Origin: an uncultured Tateyamaria sp.
GTDB lineage: Bacteria; Pseudomonadota; Alphaproteobacteria; Rhodobacterales; Rhodobacteraceae
NCBI RefSeq assembly: GCF_947503465.1
Contig: NZ_CANNDN010000001.1
Coordinates: 1,612,001-1,676,000, forward strand
Direction of reading: 5' to 3'
Length of the DNA: 64,000 bases
The translations under genes were made by a program, and so were the position numbers. The stretch's first letter is position 1. Each line of letters opens with the position of its first letter. Positions 55,101 to 63,922 of this stretch are shown in pieces. The notes under the pieces were generated by a model, which was given only the letters and a program-made list of their open reading frames with translations, was not told where the DNA came from and made no database searches.

Positions 55101-55637
55101 CGGATGCCGCTGCAATTCGACGTAGAGCCGGTCGGCAAAGATGTCCCTGAGCCGATCCATCAGCGCTTGCGCAGCAGGCACCTGACCGGTTTGCAACAGC
55201 ATCCCGACAGGTCCGCCCGGCCCGCCGGTCAGGCAGATGACGTCTGCGGAATGGCCCGCCAGCTCCTCCACCGTGACATGGGGCAATTCGGACGCCTCGC
55301 GCAGATAAAGGCACGAGTTGAGCTTCATCAGGTTTTCATAGCCCGCCTCGGTCTGTGCCAACAGGACCAGCGGGGCCGGGTCACGCAGGCGTTCGCCGGG
55401 GCGCGGTGCGACATATTGCAGGTCAACCTGGCAACCGATGATGGGCTGCACACCCGCCCCCGCCATGCCCACAGAAAACTCCAGCGCGGCGAACATGTTG
55501 TTCGTATCGGTCAGTGCAATGGCAGGCATACCTGCATCCCGCACCAGGCCGGGCAGCTTTTTGAGGCGCATCGCCCCTTCCAGCAGCGAGTATTCGGAAT
55601 GCGTGCGCAGGTGAATGAATCGGGGGGCGTCGGTCAT
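52137..55637 (-). CDS. dnaE: DNA polymerase III alpha subunit
   Basis: The 1166-residue replicative polymerase has the N-terminal PHP domain ([19 protein letters not shown], cited by start), catalytic aspartates in [13 protein letters not shown] near residue 403 with [23 protein letters not shown] before it, the helix-hairpin-helix region and an OB-fold near residue 1000. The length is usual. ATG 55637 ([10 protein letters not shown]) fits the family; ATG 55679 adds 14 unconserved residues. An exact DnaA box and the arsR control region lie in the 122 bases upstream. Confidence 0.97.
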   Translation of the reverse strand: [1166 protein letters not shown]

Positions 55638-55685
55638 CCGCCCACGATATGTCGTAGCGGGCCCGTCGGAAAGCCCCATGGAGTG

Positions 55686-55694
55686 TTATCCACA
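55686..55694 (+). promoter_or_regulatory. Perfect DnaA box upstream of dnaE
   Basis: TTATCCACA matches the consensus DnaA box exactly. It lies 49 bases upstream of the dnaE start codon in the gap shared with the divergent arsR-type gene. Confidence 0.6.
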
Positions 55695-55714
55695 GCCTAA
55701 TGGTAAGCGAACAC

Positions 55715-55756
55715 GCTAAGTATCTTGACGTGACTCGCCACAGCGTGATACTTAGC
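55715..55756 (+). promoter_or_regulatory. ArsR-type operator overlapping a leaderless promoter
   Basis: GCTAAGTATC (55715-55724) and GATACTTAGC (55747-55756) form a perfect 10-bp inverted repeat with a 22-base spacer. A -35 TTGACG (55725-55730) and -10 GATACT (55747-55752), 16 bases apart, lie within it; transcription would start at or next to the ATG at 55760. Confidence 0.65.
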
Positions 55757-55759
55757 AAC

Positions 55760-56089
55760 ATGGCTAACAAACTGGACAGCTTTTTCAGCGCCCTGTCGGA
55801 CCCGACGCGCCGCGCGGTGGTGGAACACCTGATCCACGGCCCCGCCACGGTCAGCACGCTGCACGGCGCGCATGACATGGCGCTGCCAACGTTCTTGCGC
55901 CACCTCAAGGTGCTTGAAGACAGCGGATTGGTCACAAGCAGCAAGACGGGGCGCGTGCGCACCGTTGAAATGCAACCCGACGCCCTGCGCACCGGCGCGG
56001 AATGGCTCGATGCGCACAGAACCATGTGGGAGGGCCGTATGGCACGGCTGTCCCGTCTGGCCACCCAGATGGAAAGGACACGATCATGA
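55760..56089 (+). CDS. ArsR-family transcriptional regulator
   Basis: The 109-residue winged-helix protein has FFSALSDPTRRAVVEHLIHGPAT (cited by ALSDPTRRAVVEHL) and a recognition helix LPTFLRHLKVLEDSGLV. It lacks the CVC metal motif and belongs to the ArsR group that is usually paired with SRPBCC proteins. The ATG at 55760 has no ribosome site, consistent with a leaderless transcript; ATG 55700 would place the operator inside the gene. Its stop overlaps the SRPBCC start (ATGA). Confidence 0.9.
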   Translation: MANKLDSFFSALSDPTRRAVVEHLIHGPATVSTLHGAHDMALPTFLRHLKVLEDSGLVTSSKTGRVRTVEMQPDALRTGAEWLDAHRTMWEGRMARLSRLATQMERTRS

Positions 56090-56544
56090 GCACCGATACC
56101 GGACATTTTGACCTTACCCGCACCATGCCGCTGACGCCGGACCGGCTGTGGCATCTGCTGACGGATGCCCGGATGCGCGAAACCTGGGGCGCGCCAGAAG
56201 AAGGCATGGTGCTGACCATGGAACAGTCCGACCTGCGCGTTGGCGGCTTCGAAACGCACCGATGCGGGCCCGCTGACAATCCCGAGTTTACGGTGGACAC
56301 ACGGTGGTACCGTCTTGACGGCCCGCACGACGCCGCCTTTACCGAAACGGTGCACGTGGGCGGTTCGACCATCGCAACAACGCTTGTCACGTATCGGGTC
56401 ACCGCAGAAGGTGCGGGCTCACGACTGGATGTTGCCGTGGCCGTGTCCTCTTTCACCGGGCCGGATGCCGACAACGAATTCAGGGCCGGGTGGGAGGCCG
56501 GATTGTCCAACCTCGCGGCACTGGCCACGAAAATGGCTGCCTGA
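56086..56544 (+). CDS. SRPBCC / AHSA1-like domain protein
   Basis: The 152-residue protein is a START-like ligand-binding domain of the AHSA1 group: FDLTRTMPLTPDRLWHLLTD at the start, WGAPEEG and the long C-terminal helix ending WEAGLSNLAALATKM. Members bind hydrophobic ligands; in this arrangement the protein often works with the ArsR-type regulator to respond to a small molecule. The pair is an ATGA-coupled two-gene operon. Confidence 0.88.
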   Translation: MSTDTGHFDLTRTMPLTPDRLWHLLTDARMRETWGAPEEGMVLTMEQSDLRVGGFETHRCGPADNPEFTVDTRWYRLDGPHDAAFTETVHVGGSTIATTLVTYRVTAEGAGSRLDVAVAVSSFTGPDADNEFRAGWEAGLSNLAALATKMAA

Positions 56545-56675
56545 ACAGGCCGGACAACTTGCCATTGCCTGTCTGACTGCCCTACGCTATCGGCCGACAG
56601 CCCGCCCTTCGGTCTACGCCGCATCGACCGAGGGGCCGCACAGGGGCGTTGGTACCGCGGCGGGCACAAGAAAAC

Positions 56676-58061
56676 ATGCGCACGACCTTTCTTCTGAATG
56701 GAAGCGAGATCACGGCTGAGACTTCTCCGACAACGACATTGCTGGACTGGCTGCGGGACCGCCCCGGCCTGACGGGCACCAAGGAAGGCTGCAACGAAGG
56801 CGATTGTGGCGCCTGTTCGGTGATGGTGACGGACGAGATCGGCGCGCGGGCACTGAATGCCTGCATCCTGTTCGTGCCGCAGATTGCGGGCAAGGCGGTA
56901 CGCACAGTTGAAGGGATCGCCGCCCCTGACGGCACATTGCACCCCGTCCAGCAAGCCATGATCGATCATCACGGAAGCCAGTGCGGCTTTTGCACGCCCG
57001 GGTTTGTCACCACGATGGCAACGGCGCATCTGAATGGTGAGACGGACCATGACACGGCGTTGGCGGGCAACCTCTGCCGGTGTACCGGGTATGCGCCCAT
57101 CGTTCGAGCCGCCGAAGCGGCCCAACATGCGCCGGTCCCGGATCATGTGAACGACGCCCCCCTTCTTCTGGCCCGAAATACTTCGGGGGAGGCTCCGCAG
57201 GAGCCGGGGGCAGAGCCCCCAACGACGCCCGATGCCCTCGCGAAATGGATGCATGAAAACCCTGGCGGCACGCTCGTGGCCGGCGCGACGGATGTGGGCC
57301 TGTGGGTGACCAAGGACCTTCGCGATCTGGGTCCGGTGGCGTTTCTCAACCGGATTCCAGAATTGGCAGGCGTCACGGTCACAGACGAACACATCCGTAT
57401 CGGCGCGGCCACGACCTTGACAGATCTGCATGGGATCATGGGCGATCACCACCCGGCCTTTGCCGAATTGATCCGTCGCTACGGATCCGTCCAGGTGCGC
57501 AACGCCGCGACAATCGGCGGCAATGTCGCAAACGGCTCGCCCATCGGCGACGGCTCACCTGCACTGATTGCGCTGGGGGCAACAGTCCATCTGCGCTCCG
57601 TGGACGGTGTCCGGGCTCGACCGATCGAGGAATTCTTCATCGACTACGGCAAGCAAGACCGCGCACCAAACGAGTTTGTCGAGGCGATCACCATTCCACG
57701 GCAGGACGATCACCTGCGGTGTTACAAACTGTCCAAACGGTTCGATCAGGACATTTCGGCCGTATGTGGCTGTTTCTGGATCGACGTACGCGACGGCGAA
57801 GTGGCCAACATACGTCTGGCCTTCGGCGGTATGGCGGGCACGCCCAAACGGGCCGTACATGCCGAGGCGGCGCTACGCGGCATGCCATGGACAGACGCGA
57901 CAGTGGCCTCGGCGATGCAAGCCATGACCCGGGATTTCACGCCGCTCAGCGACATGCGCGCCTCTGCCGGTTACCGCATGGAGGCGGCACAGAACATGCT
58001 ACTGCGGGCGTGGCTGGAAGATCAGGGTCAGGCCGCCAACGTGTTGGAGGTCACCCCATGA
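56676..58061 (+). CDS. xdhA: Xanthine dehydrogenase small subunit
   Basis: The 461-residue subunit oxidises xanthine-derived electrons through two [2Fe-2S] clusters and FAD. Cluster I uses C39, C44, C47 and C63 ([13 protein letters not shown]); cluster II uses C103, C106, C134 and C136 ([15 protein letters not shown]). The FAD domain (about 190-370) has [14 protein letters not shown] and [14 protein letters not shown]. Residues 162-181, between the two domains, are encoded by a dispersed palindromic repeat. The gene overlaps xdhB by ATGA. Confidence 0.96.
   Translation: MRTTFLLNGSEITAETSPTTTLLDWLRDRPGLTGTKEGCNEGDCGACSVMVTDEIGARALNACILFVPQIAGKAVRTVEGIAAPDGTLHPVQQAMIDHHGSQCGFCTPGFVTTMATAHLNGETDHDTALAGNLCRCTGYAPIVRAAEAAQHAPVPDHVNDAPLLLARNTSGEAPQEPGAEPPTTPDALAKWMHENPGGTLVAGATDVGLWVTKDLRDLGPVAFLNRIPELAGVTVTDEHIRIGAATTLTDLHGIMGDHHPAFAELIRRYGSVQVRNAATIGGNVANGSPIGDGSPALIALGATVHLRSVDGVRARPIEEFFIDYGKQDRAPNEFVEAITIPRQDDHLRCYKLSKRFDQDISAVCGCFWIDVRDGEVANIRLAFGGMAGTPKRAVHAEAALRGMPWTDATVASAMQAMTRDFTPLSDMRASAGYRMEAAQNMLLRAWLEDQGQAANVLEVTP
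57162..57220 (+). repeat. Dispersed palindromic repeat, copy C, in frame inside xdhA
   Basis: The core CTTCTTCTGGCCCGAAATAC is followed by TTCGGGGG and two hairpins, GGCTCC-GCA-GGAGCC and GGGGGC-AGA-GCCCCC. It matches the intergenic copies near 10164 and 26044. It stays open in frame and encodes the inter-domain linker [20 protein letters not shown]. Confidence 0.85.
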
Positions 58062-60358
58062 GCGTCGCCAGGCCGCTGCCCCACGATGCCGCGCACCTGC
58101 ATGTGACGGGCGCCGCCCGCTACGTGGATGACATGCCGACGCCTGTAGGCGCATTGCACCTGGCCTTTGGCACCAGCAGTGTTGCGAAGGGTCGGATCAC
58201 GCAGATGGACCTGTCTGCCGTGCGCGACGCACCGGACGTCATCGCGGTCCTGACCGCGGATGACCTGCCCTTTGCGAACGATGTTTCGCCGTCCGCCCAT
58301 GACGAGCCGCTTTTGTCCGATGGCGCGGTGCATTACGTGGGCCAGCCGCTGTTTCTGGTCGTGGCGCGGTCGCATCTGGCAGCGCGACACGCGGCACGGC
58401 TTGGCAGGATTGATGTTGCGGAAGAAACGCCGGTCCTGACGATCGACGCGGCTTTGGCGGCGGGCAGTCGGTTCGAGGATGGTCCACGCATCTATGCCCG
58501 CGGCGGTGCCGCCCTGGGCCTGGACGGGGCACAGCACCGCCTGACCGGGTCGGTCCATATTGGCGGACAGGAACACTTTTACCTCGAAGGGCAGGCCGCG
58601 CTGGTTCTGCCGGGCGAAGACGGCGACATGCATGTCATCTCGTCCACCCAGCATCCGACCGAAATCCAGCACAAGGTGGCCGATGCCATTGGCAAACCCA
58701 TGCACGCGGTTCGCGTCGAAACGCGGCGCATGGGCGGCGGGTTCGGAGGCAAGGAAAGCCAGGGCAATGCGCTGGCCGTGGCCTGCGCGGTGGCCGCGCG
58801 GCTGACCGGCGTGCCCTGCAAGATGCGCTATGATCGCGATGACGACATGGTCATTACCGGCAAGCGGCATGATTTCCGCATCGACTATGACGTGGGGTTT
58901 GACGCGTCGGGCAAAATCACCGCGCTGGACGTCCGCCAATATGCCCGCTGCGGTTGGGCGATGGACCTGTCGCTGCCCGTCGCCGACCGGGCCATGCTGC
59001 ACGCCGACAACGCCTATTGGCTGCCCAATGTGCGGATCGAAAGCCACCGGCTGCGCACCAACACCCAATCGGCCACCGCCTTTCGGGGGTTTGGCGGACC
59101 GCAAGGCATGCTTGGGATGGAACGGATCGTCGACCATGTCGCACACCATCTGCGCCTTGATCCGCTTGAGGTGCGGAGTGCCAATTTTTATGCCTCCGGC
59201 GGTCGTATTTCGGGTCGGAAGAAGCAAACAACGCCCTATGGGCAAGAGGTCGACGACTTCATCGCGGACGCGATCGTGGCACAAGTGCGCAAGACCTCGG
59301 ACTATGATGCGCGGCGCGCGGCTGTTGCCGCATGGAATGCCGCCAACCCGGTGCTGAAAAAGGGCATCGCGCTGACGCCGGTCAAGTTCGGGATCAGTTT
59401 CACCCTCACGCATCTGAACCAGGCCGGGGCGCTTGTTCATGTCTATGCCGACGGGTCAATCCACCTGAACCACGGCGGGACCGAGATGGGTCAGGGCTTG
59501 TTTCAGAAAGTCGCGCAAGTCGCGGCAAGCCGATTTGGCGTGCCGCTCGACGCGGTCAAGATCACCGCAACGGACACGGCCAAAGTACCCAACACGTCGG
59601 CCACGGCCGCATCATCCGGCAGCGATCTGAACGGCATGGCCGTCAAGGCAGCGTGTGACACCATCCGCACACGGATGGCAGAACACCTGTCGCAACTGCA
59701 CCAATGCCGCCCGGATGACGTCGTCTTTGCCGACGGCCGGGTCCGTGCCGGATCCGGGGACTACAGTTTTACCGACGTGGCGACGCTGGCCTACAATGCG
59801 CGGATCAGCCTGTCGGCCACCGGGTTCTACAAGACGCCCGATATCGAATGGGACCGTATCAAGGGTCAGGGCCGCCCGTTCTTCTACTTTGCCTATGGCG
59901 CGGCGGTCACCGAGGTGGTCATTGATACGTTGACCGGAGAAAACCGCATTCTGCGGGCCGACATTCTGCATGATGCCGGTGCCTCCTTGAATCCGGCGCT
60001 GGATATCGGACAGATCGAAGGCGGCTATGTCCAGGGTGCGGGATGGCTGACGACCGAGGAACTGGTCTGGGACGACGCCGGACGGCTGCGGACACATGCC
60101 CCGTCGACCTACAAGATACCGGCATGTGGCGACCGGCCCGATATTTTCAACGTCGCCTTGTGGGATGGCGAGAACCGGGCCGATACGATCTACAAATCGA
60201 AAGCGGTCGGAGAGCCGCCCCTGATGCTGGGCATTTCGGCCTTTCTGGCGCTCAACGACGCAGCAGCAAGCTGTGGACCACACTATCCGGACCTGCACGC
60301 CCCGGCCACGGCCGAAGCCGTCTTGAGGGCGGTGCACACTGCACGTGGCGATGTTTGA
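58058..60358 (+). CDS. xdhB: Xanthine dehydrogenase molybdenum-binding subunit
   Basis: The 766-residue subunit binds the molybdopterin cofactor and xanthine. Motifs include [26 protein letters not shown] (substrate Arg), [17 protein letters not shown] and [17 protein letters not shown], followed by the C-terminal [10 protein letters not shown] with the catalytic Glu. It acts with XdhA in purine breakdown. Residues near 378-389 ([12 protein letters not shown]) lie in a repeat-derived segment with unusual composition for this family. It overlaps xdhC by a few bases. Confidence 0.96.
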   Translation: MSVARPLPHDAAHLHVTGAARYVDDMPTPVGALHLAFGTSSVAKGRITQMDLSAVRDAPDVIAVLTADDLPFANDVSPSAHDEPLLSDGAVHYVGQPLFLVVARSHLAARHAARLGRIDVAEETPVLTIDAALAAGSRFEDGPRIYARGGAALGLDGAQHRLTGSVHIGGQEHFYLEGQAALVLPGEDGDMHVISSTQHPTEIQHKVADAIGKPMHAVRVETRRMGGGFGGKESQGNALAVACAVAARLTGVPCKMRYDRDDDMVITGKRHDFRIDYDVGFDASGKITALDVRQYARCGWAMDLSLPVADRAMLHADNAYWLPNVRIESHRLRTNTQSATAFRGFGGPQGMLGMERIVDHVAHHLRLDPLEVRSANFYASGGRISGRKKQTTPYGQEVDDFIADAIVAQVRKTSDYDARRAAVAAWNAANPVLKKGIALTPVKFGISFTLTHLNQAGALVHVYADGSIHLNHGGTEMGQGLFQKVAQVAASRFGVPLDAVKITATDTAKVPNTSATAASSGSDLNGMAVKAACDTIRTRMAEHLSQLHQCRPDDVVFADGRVRAGSGDYSFTDVATLAYNARISLSATGFYKTPDIEWDRIKGQGRPFFYFAYGAAVTEVVIDTLTGENRILRADILHDAGASLNPALDIGQIEGGYVQGAGWLTTEELVWDDAGRLRTHAPSTYKIPACGDRPDIFNVALWDGENRADTIYKSKAVGEPPLMLGISAFLALNDAAASCGPHYPDLHAPATAEAVLRAVHTARGDV
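59192..59226 (-). repeat. Dispersed repeat, copy E, in frame inside xdhB
   Basis: On the plus strand the core GTCGTATTTCGGGTCGGAAG (59202-59221) matches copy D at 62802-62821 with one mismatch and is the reverse complement of the left arm of the other copies. It encodes [10 protein letters not shown] within xdhB without breaking the frame. Confidence 0.75.
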
Positions 60359-61274
60359 TCGCGCGGGCCTTATTGCTGCCTGCAACGCCCACGGGCGGGT
60401 GGTACGGGTGGTTGTGGCCCATGTGCAGGGATCGGCCCCGCGCGAAGCGGGGGCAGCCATGCTGGTCTGGGACGGCGGGCAATCCGGCACCATCGGCGGC
60501 GGGGCGCTGGAATACGAACTGGCCGCAACCGCACGGACGTTGCGACACGACACACGGTCCCGCCATGCGCTTGGTCCCGACCTGGGCCAATGCTGTGGCG
60601 GTGCAGTCGACATTCTGTGCGAGGTCTATGATACAAACCGCGCCCGCGCCCTGCCCCACGATCTGGTCGCGCGGGGGCCGGACCCCATGCCGCTGTCCAT
60701 CAAACGGATGATGAAGGCGGCGCGCAATCAGGGACGACCGCCACCGGCGCAGATGAAGGACGGGTGGATGATCGAACCGGTCCAACCGCCCGATCAGGCG
60801 GTGTGGATCTGGGGGGCGGGCCATGTGGGCCGCGCGCTGGTGAACATCCTTCATCACATGCCGGGCTACCGGCTGACCTGGGCCGATACAGCAGCCACAC
60901 GGTTCCCTGACGACGTTCCGGGCACCGTCACCTCGATACCGGCGGCGGATTTGCCAACGCTGGCCGGGCATGCGCCCCAGGATGCGCACCACCTGATCCT
61001 GACCTATGCCCACGATATCGACCTGGGGCTGTGCCATGCGCTGCTTGGGCGCGGGTTCGCATCCTGCGGGCTGATCGGATCCGCCACGAAATGGGCGCGC
61101 TTTCGGAAGCGGCTGGCCGAACTGGGCCACCTGGCAACTGATATTGACCGTATCACATGCCCCATTGGCGATCCGTCCTTGGGCAAGGATCCGCATTTGA
61201 TTGCGATTGGGGTCGCCTATCGGCTAGCACAGTCCACGGAAACCATACCGCAACGACTGGAGACGCGTGCGTGA
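60351..61274 (+). CDS. xdhC: XdhC, molybdenum cofactor insertion protein
   Basis: The 307-residue protein inserts the cofactor into XdhB. It has the N-terminal VVVAHVQGSAPREAGAAML and GTIGGGALEYE with LGQCCGG, and a C-terminal Rossmann part with VWIWGAGHVGRALVNIL and ASCGLIGSATKWARF. The ATG at 60351 is preferred to a GTG at 60345 because of the conserved start. It ends with a stop that overlaps the GTG of the ABC ATPase, linking purine oxidation with transport. Confidence 0.94.
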   Translation: MFDRAGLIAACNAHGRVVRVVVAHVQGSAPREAGAAMLVWDGGQSGTIGGGALEYELAATARTLRHDTRSRHALGPDLGQCCGGAVDILCEVYDTNRARALPHDLVARGPDPMPLSIKRMMKAARNQGRPPPAQMKDGWMIEPVQPPDQAVWIWGAGHVGRALVNILHHMPGYRLTWADTAATRFPDDVPGTVTSIPAADLPTLAGHAPQDAHHLILTYAHDIDLGLCHALLGRGFASCGLIGSATKWARFRKRLAELGHLATDIDRITCPIGDPSLGKDPHLIAIGVAYRLAQSTETIPQRLETRA

Positions 61275-62785
61275 GCCCCCTTTTGTCCCTGACCGGATTG
61301 ACCAAGGCCTATCCCGGTGTGGTGGCGAATGACGATGTGTCGCTGGCCATCGCACCTGGTGAAATTCACGCGCTTCTAGGCGAAAATGGTGCGGGCAAGT
61401 CGACGCTGGTCAAGATGATCTATGGTCTGGTCAAACCGGATGCAGGTCGGATGCAGATGAACGGCGCCGACTTTGCGCCGGTTGATCCACGGGCGGCCCG
61501 TGCGGCTGGCGTTGGCATGGTGTTTCAACACTTTTCGCTGTTTGACGCGCTGAGCGTGGCCGAGAACATCGCGCTGGGAATGGAAACACCACCCCCCATG
61601 CGGACCTTGGCGGCCCGGATCAGCGAGGTGTCCGAGACCTACGGCCTGCCTCTGGCCCCGGATCGCATTGTCGGCGACCTGTCAGCGGGCGAGCGCCAGA
61701 GGGTCGAGATCATTCGATGCCTTCTACAGGACCCCCGGCTTCTTATCATGGATGAACCAACTTCGGTCCTCACCCCGCAAGAGGTTGATATCCTGTTCGA
61801 AACCCTGCGCAAGTTGAGCGCGGAAGGCACCGCCATCCTGTACATTTCGCACAAGCTCGAGGAGATCCGGGCGCTTTGCGATGCGGCCACGATCCTGCGG
61901 GGCGGCAAGGTTGTGGGCAGTTGCGTACCCCGCGACACCTCGGCGCGCGACATGGCCGAGATGATGGTGGGCAGCACGCTTGCCACACCCAAGGCAGCAG
62001 CCCACAGCGCGGGGGATGTGCTGTTGTCGGTGACCGGCTTGTCCGTTGCATCGCCTTCGGCATTTGGCATGGCGCTCAAAGACATTTCTTTCGATGTGCG
62101 CGCAGGCGAAGTGCTGGGCATAGGGGGGGTTGCAGGGAACGGACAGGACGAATTGCTGGCGGTCCTGTCGGGCGAGTTGCCCTGTCAGGTCGGCATGGTG
62201 CGGTTTCGCGCACGCGATCTGGCCAAGGACGGTCCGGAAGCGCGCCGCGGGCTGGGCGTGCTGGCCGCGCCCGAGGAACGGTTGGGACATGCGGCGGCGC
62301 CCAACATGTCCCTAATCGAAAATGCCATGCTCACGGGGTCCGCCCGCGAGGGGCTGGTGCATCGGGGCCTGTTGAACTGGACCAAGACGCGCGCCTTTGC
62401 AGAGCGGATCATCGCGGGCTTTGATGTGCGCACGCCGGGGCCCGAAAACGCGGCACGGTCGCTGTCCGGGGGGAACCTGCAGAAATTCGTGATCGGACGC
62501 GAGGTGTTGCAACGGCCCGAAGTTCTGGTCGTGAACCAACCCACCTGGGGTGTGGACGCGGCGGCCGCGGCCGCGATCCGTCAGGCCTTGCTGGATCTGG
62601 CCGCAAACGGGTCAGCCGTTGTGGCAATTTCGCAGGACCTTGACGAGTTGATGGAAATCTCGGACCGGTTTGCCGCCCTGAACGAAGGGCGCCTGAGCGA
62701 TCCACAACCGACCGCCGGTCTGAATGTGGAACACATCGGTCTCATGCTTGGCGGTGCCCACGGAATGGAGGTTGCACATGTTTGA
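61271..62785 (+). CDS. Nucleoside ABC transporter ATP-binding protein (BmpA/YufO type)
   Basis: The 504-residue protein has two fused ABC domains. The first has Walker A LLGENGAGKST, signature LSAGERQRVEI and Walker B LLIMDEPTSVLTPQEV; the second has a degenerate Walker A GVAGNGQDE and signature LSGGNLQKFVIGRE. Such ATPases power importers of purine nucleosides. The GTG overlaps the xdhC stop, which fits uptake of a purine for XdhAB. The second permease and binding protein should follow beyond the window. Confidence 0.93.
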   Translation: MSPLLSLTGLTKAYPGVVANDDVSLAIAPGEIHALLGENGAGKSTLVKMIYGLVKPDAGRMQMNGADFAPVDPRAARAAGVGMVFQHFSLFDALSVAENIALGMETPPPMRTLAARISEVSETYGLPLAPDRIVGDLSAGERQRVEIIRCLLQDPRLLIMDEPTSVLTPQEVDILFETLRKLSAEGTAILYISHKLEEIRALCDAATILRGGKVVGSCVPRDTSARDMAEMMVGSTLATPKAAAHSAGDVLLSVTGLSVASPSAFGMALKDISFDVRAGEVLGIGGVAGNGQDELLAVLSGELPCQVGMVRFRARDLAKDGPEARRGLGVLAAPEERLGHAAAPNMSLIENAMLTGSAREGLVHRGLLNWTKTRAFAERIIAGFDVRTPGPENAARSLSGGNLQKFVIGREVLQRPEVLVVNQPTWGVDAAAAAAIRQALLDLAANGSAVVAISQDLDELMEISDRFAALNEGRLSDPQPTAGLNVEHIGLMLGGAHGMEVAHV

Positions 62786-62790
62786 TATGG

Positions 62791-62824
62791 GCCCTCCGGG
62801 GGTCGTATTTTGGGTCGGAAGAAA
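62791..62824 (-). repeat. Dispersed repeat, copy D, before the permease gene
   Basis: The plus-strand core GTCGTATTTTGGGTCGGAAG is the reverse complement of the left arm of the repeat family and nearly identical to copy E inside xdhB. It supplies the ggaag that looks like the ribosome site of the permease gene. Confidence 0.8.
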
Positions 62825-62833
62825 CATGCAGGT

Positions 62834-63922
62834 GTGCCCGTGATCCGCCTTGAGGCGCGGCCGCAACCGTCGGCCATGATGGCCTATGCGACACCGGTTC
62901 TGGCGGTTGTGTTGACCATGATTTTTGGCGGTGTCCTGTTTGCCGTTCTGGGAAAGGACCCGTTTCAGGCCATCACCACGATCTTCTGGGATCCGATCTT
63001 TGGCGAGTTCGCCTTTTTCTATCGCCCCCAACTGCTGATCAAGGGCGCGCCACTTGTTCTGATCGCCATTGGCCTCGCGCTTGGGTTTCGCGCGGGCATC
63101 TGGAACATCGGGGCCGAGGGGCAATACATCATCGGGGCCATCTGCGGCGCGGGCGCGGGGCTGGCGTTTTATCCGACCGAGAGCGTTCTGATCTTTCCGC
63201 TGATGGTGCTGGCCGGCGCCTTGGGCGGTTGGGCCTGGGCCATGATCCCGGCCGTTTTGAGGGTCAAGTTCGGCACCAACGAGATTTTGGTCTCGCTCAT
63301 GCTGGTCTATGTGGCCGAGCAGCTTCTCGCCTCCATGTCCTTGGGTTTGTTGAAAAACCCCGAAGGGTTCGGCTTTCCCGGGTCACGCAATTTGCAGCAA
63401 TACCCATCAGCCCATAATGCCGAGATCATCGCAGGCACGGGCATGCATTGGGGCGTCGTGGCGGCGCTGATCGCGGTGATCTTTGCCTATGTTCTGCTGA
63501 CGCGGCACCGGTTGGGCTTTGCCATCCGGGTGACGGGCGAGGCACCGCGCGCGGCCAAGTTCGGCGGTGTGAACCCCGGTCGGCTGGTGCTCTTTTGTCT
63601 GGGCATGTCGGGTCTGCTGGCCGGGCTTGCGGGCATGTTCGAAGTGGCAGGACCGTCGGGCCAGATCAGCATCGACTTCAATGTGGGCTATGGGTTTACG
63701 GCGATCATCGTGGCGTTTCTCGGGCGGCTCAATCCGCTGGGGATCGTGGCGGCAGGGCTGTTGATGGCGCTGACTTACATTGGCGGGGACATCGCGCAGT
63801 CGCAGCTGGGTCTGCCCGCCGCAGCCATTCAGGTCTTCCAGGGGATGCTGTTGTTCTTCCTGCTGGCGCTGGATGTTCTGACGAATTACCGCGTGCGGTT
63901 TGGCGGGGCGGAGGTGGCGTGA
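62834..63922 (+). CDS. Nucleoside ABC transporter permease (YufP type)
   Basis: The 362-residue protein is a BPD_transp_2 permease with about nine membrane segments; GAPLVLIAIGLALGFRAGIWNIGAEGQ (cited by GFRAGIWNIGAEGQ) is the hallmark of nucleoside-type permeases. The GTG at 62834 (or 62840) fits the family start VIRLEARP; an in-frame TTG at 62810 would make the first residues from the repeat. The stop overlaps the next ATG. It works with the ATPase upstream. Confidence 0.92.
   Translation: MPVIRLEARPQPSAMMAYATPVLAVVLTMIFGGVLFAVLGKDPFQAITTIFWDPIFGEFAFFYRPQLLIKGAPLVLIAIGLALGFRAGIWNIGAEGQYIIGAICGAGAGLAFYPTESVLIFPLMVLAGALGGWAWAMIPAVLRVKFGTNEILVSLMLVYVAEQLLASMSLGLLKNPEGFGFPGSRNLQQYPSAHNAEIIAGTGMHWGVVAALIAVIFAYVLLTRHRLGFAIRVTGEAPRAAKFGGVNPGRLVLFCLGMSGLLAGLAGMFEVAGPSGQISIDFNVGYGFTAIIVAFLGRLNPLGIVAAGLLMALTYIGGDIAQSQLGLPAAAIQVFQGMLLFFLLALDVLTNYRVRFGGAEVA

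Noticed and set aside
52725-55700. Very long open frame opposite dnaE (about 990 codons)
   Set aside because: It lies fully antisense to dnaE, its translation has no recognisable motif, and such frames arise in G+C-rich genes with strong third-position bias.
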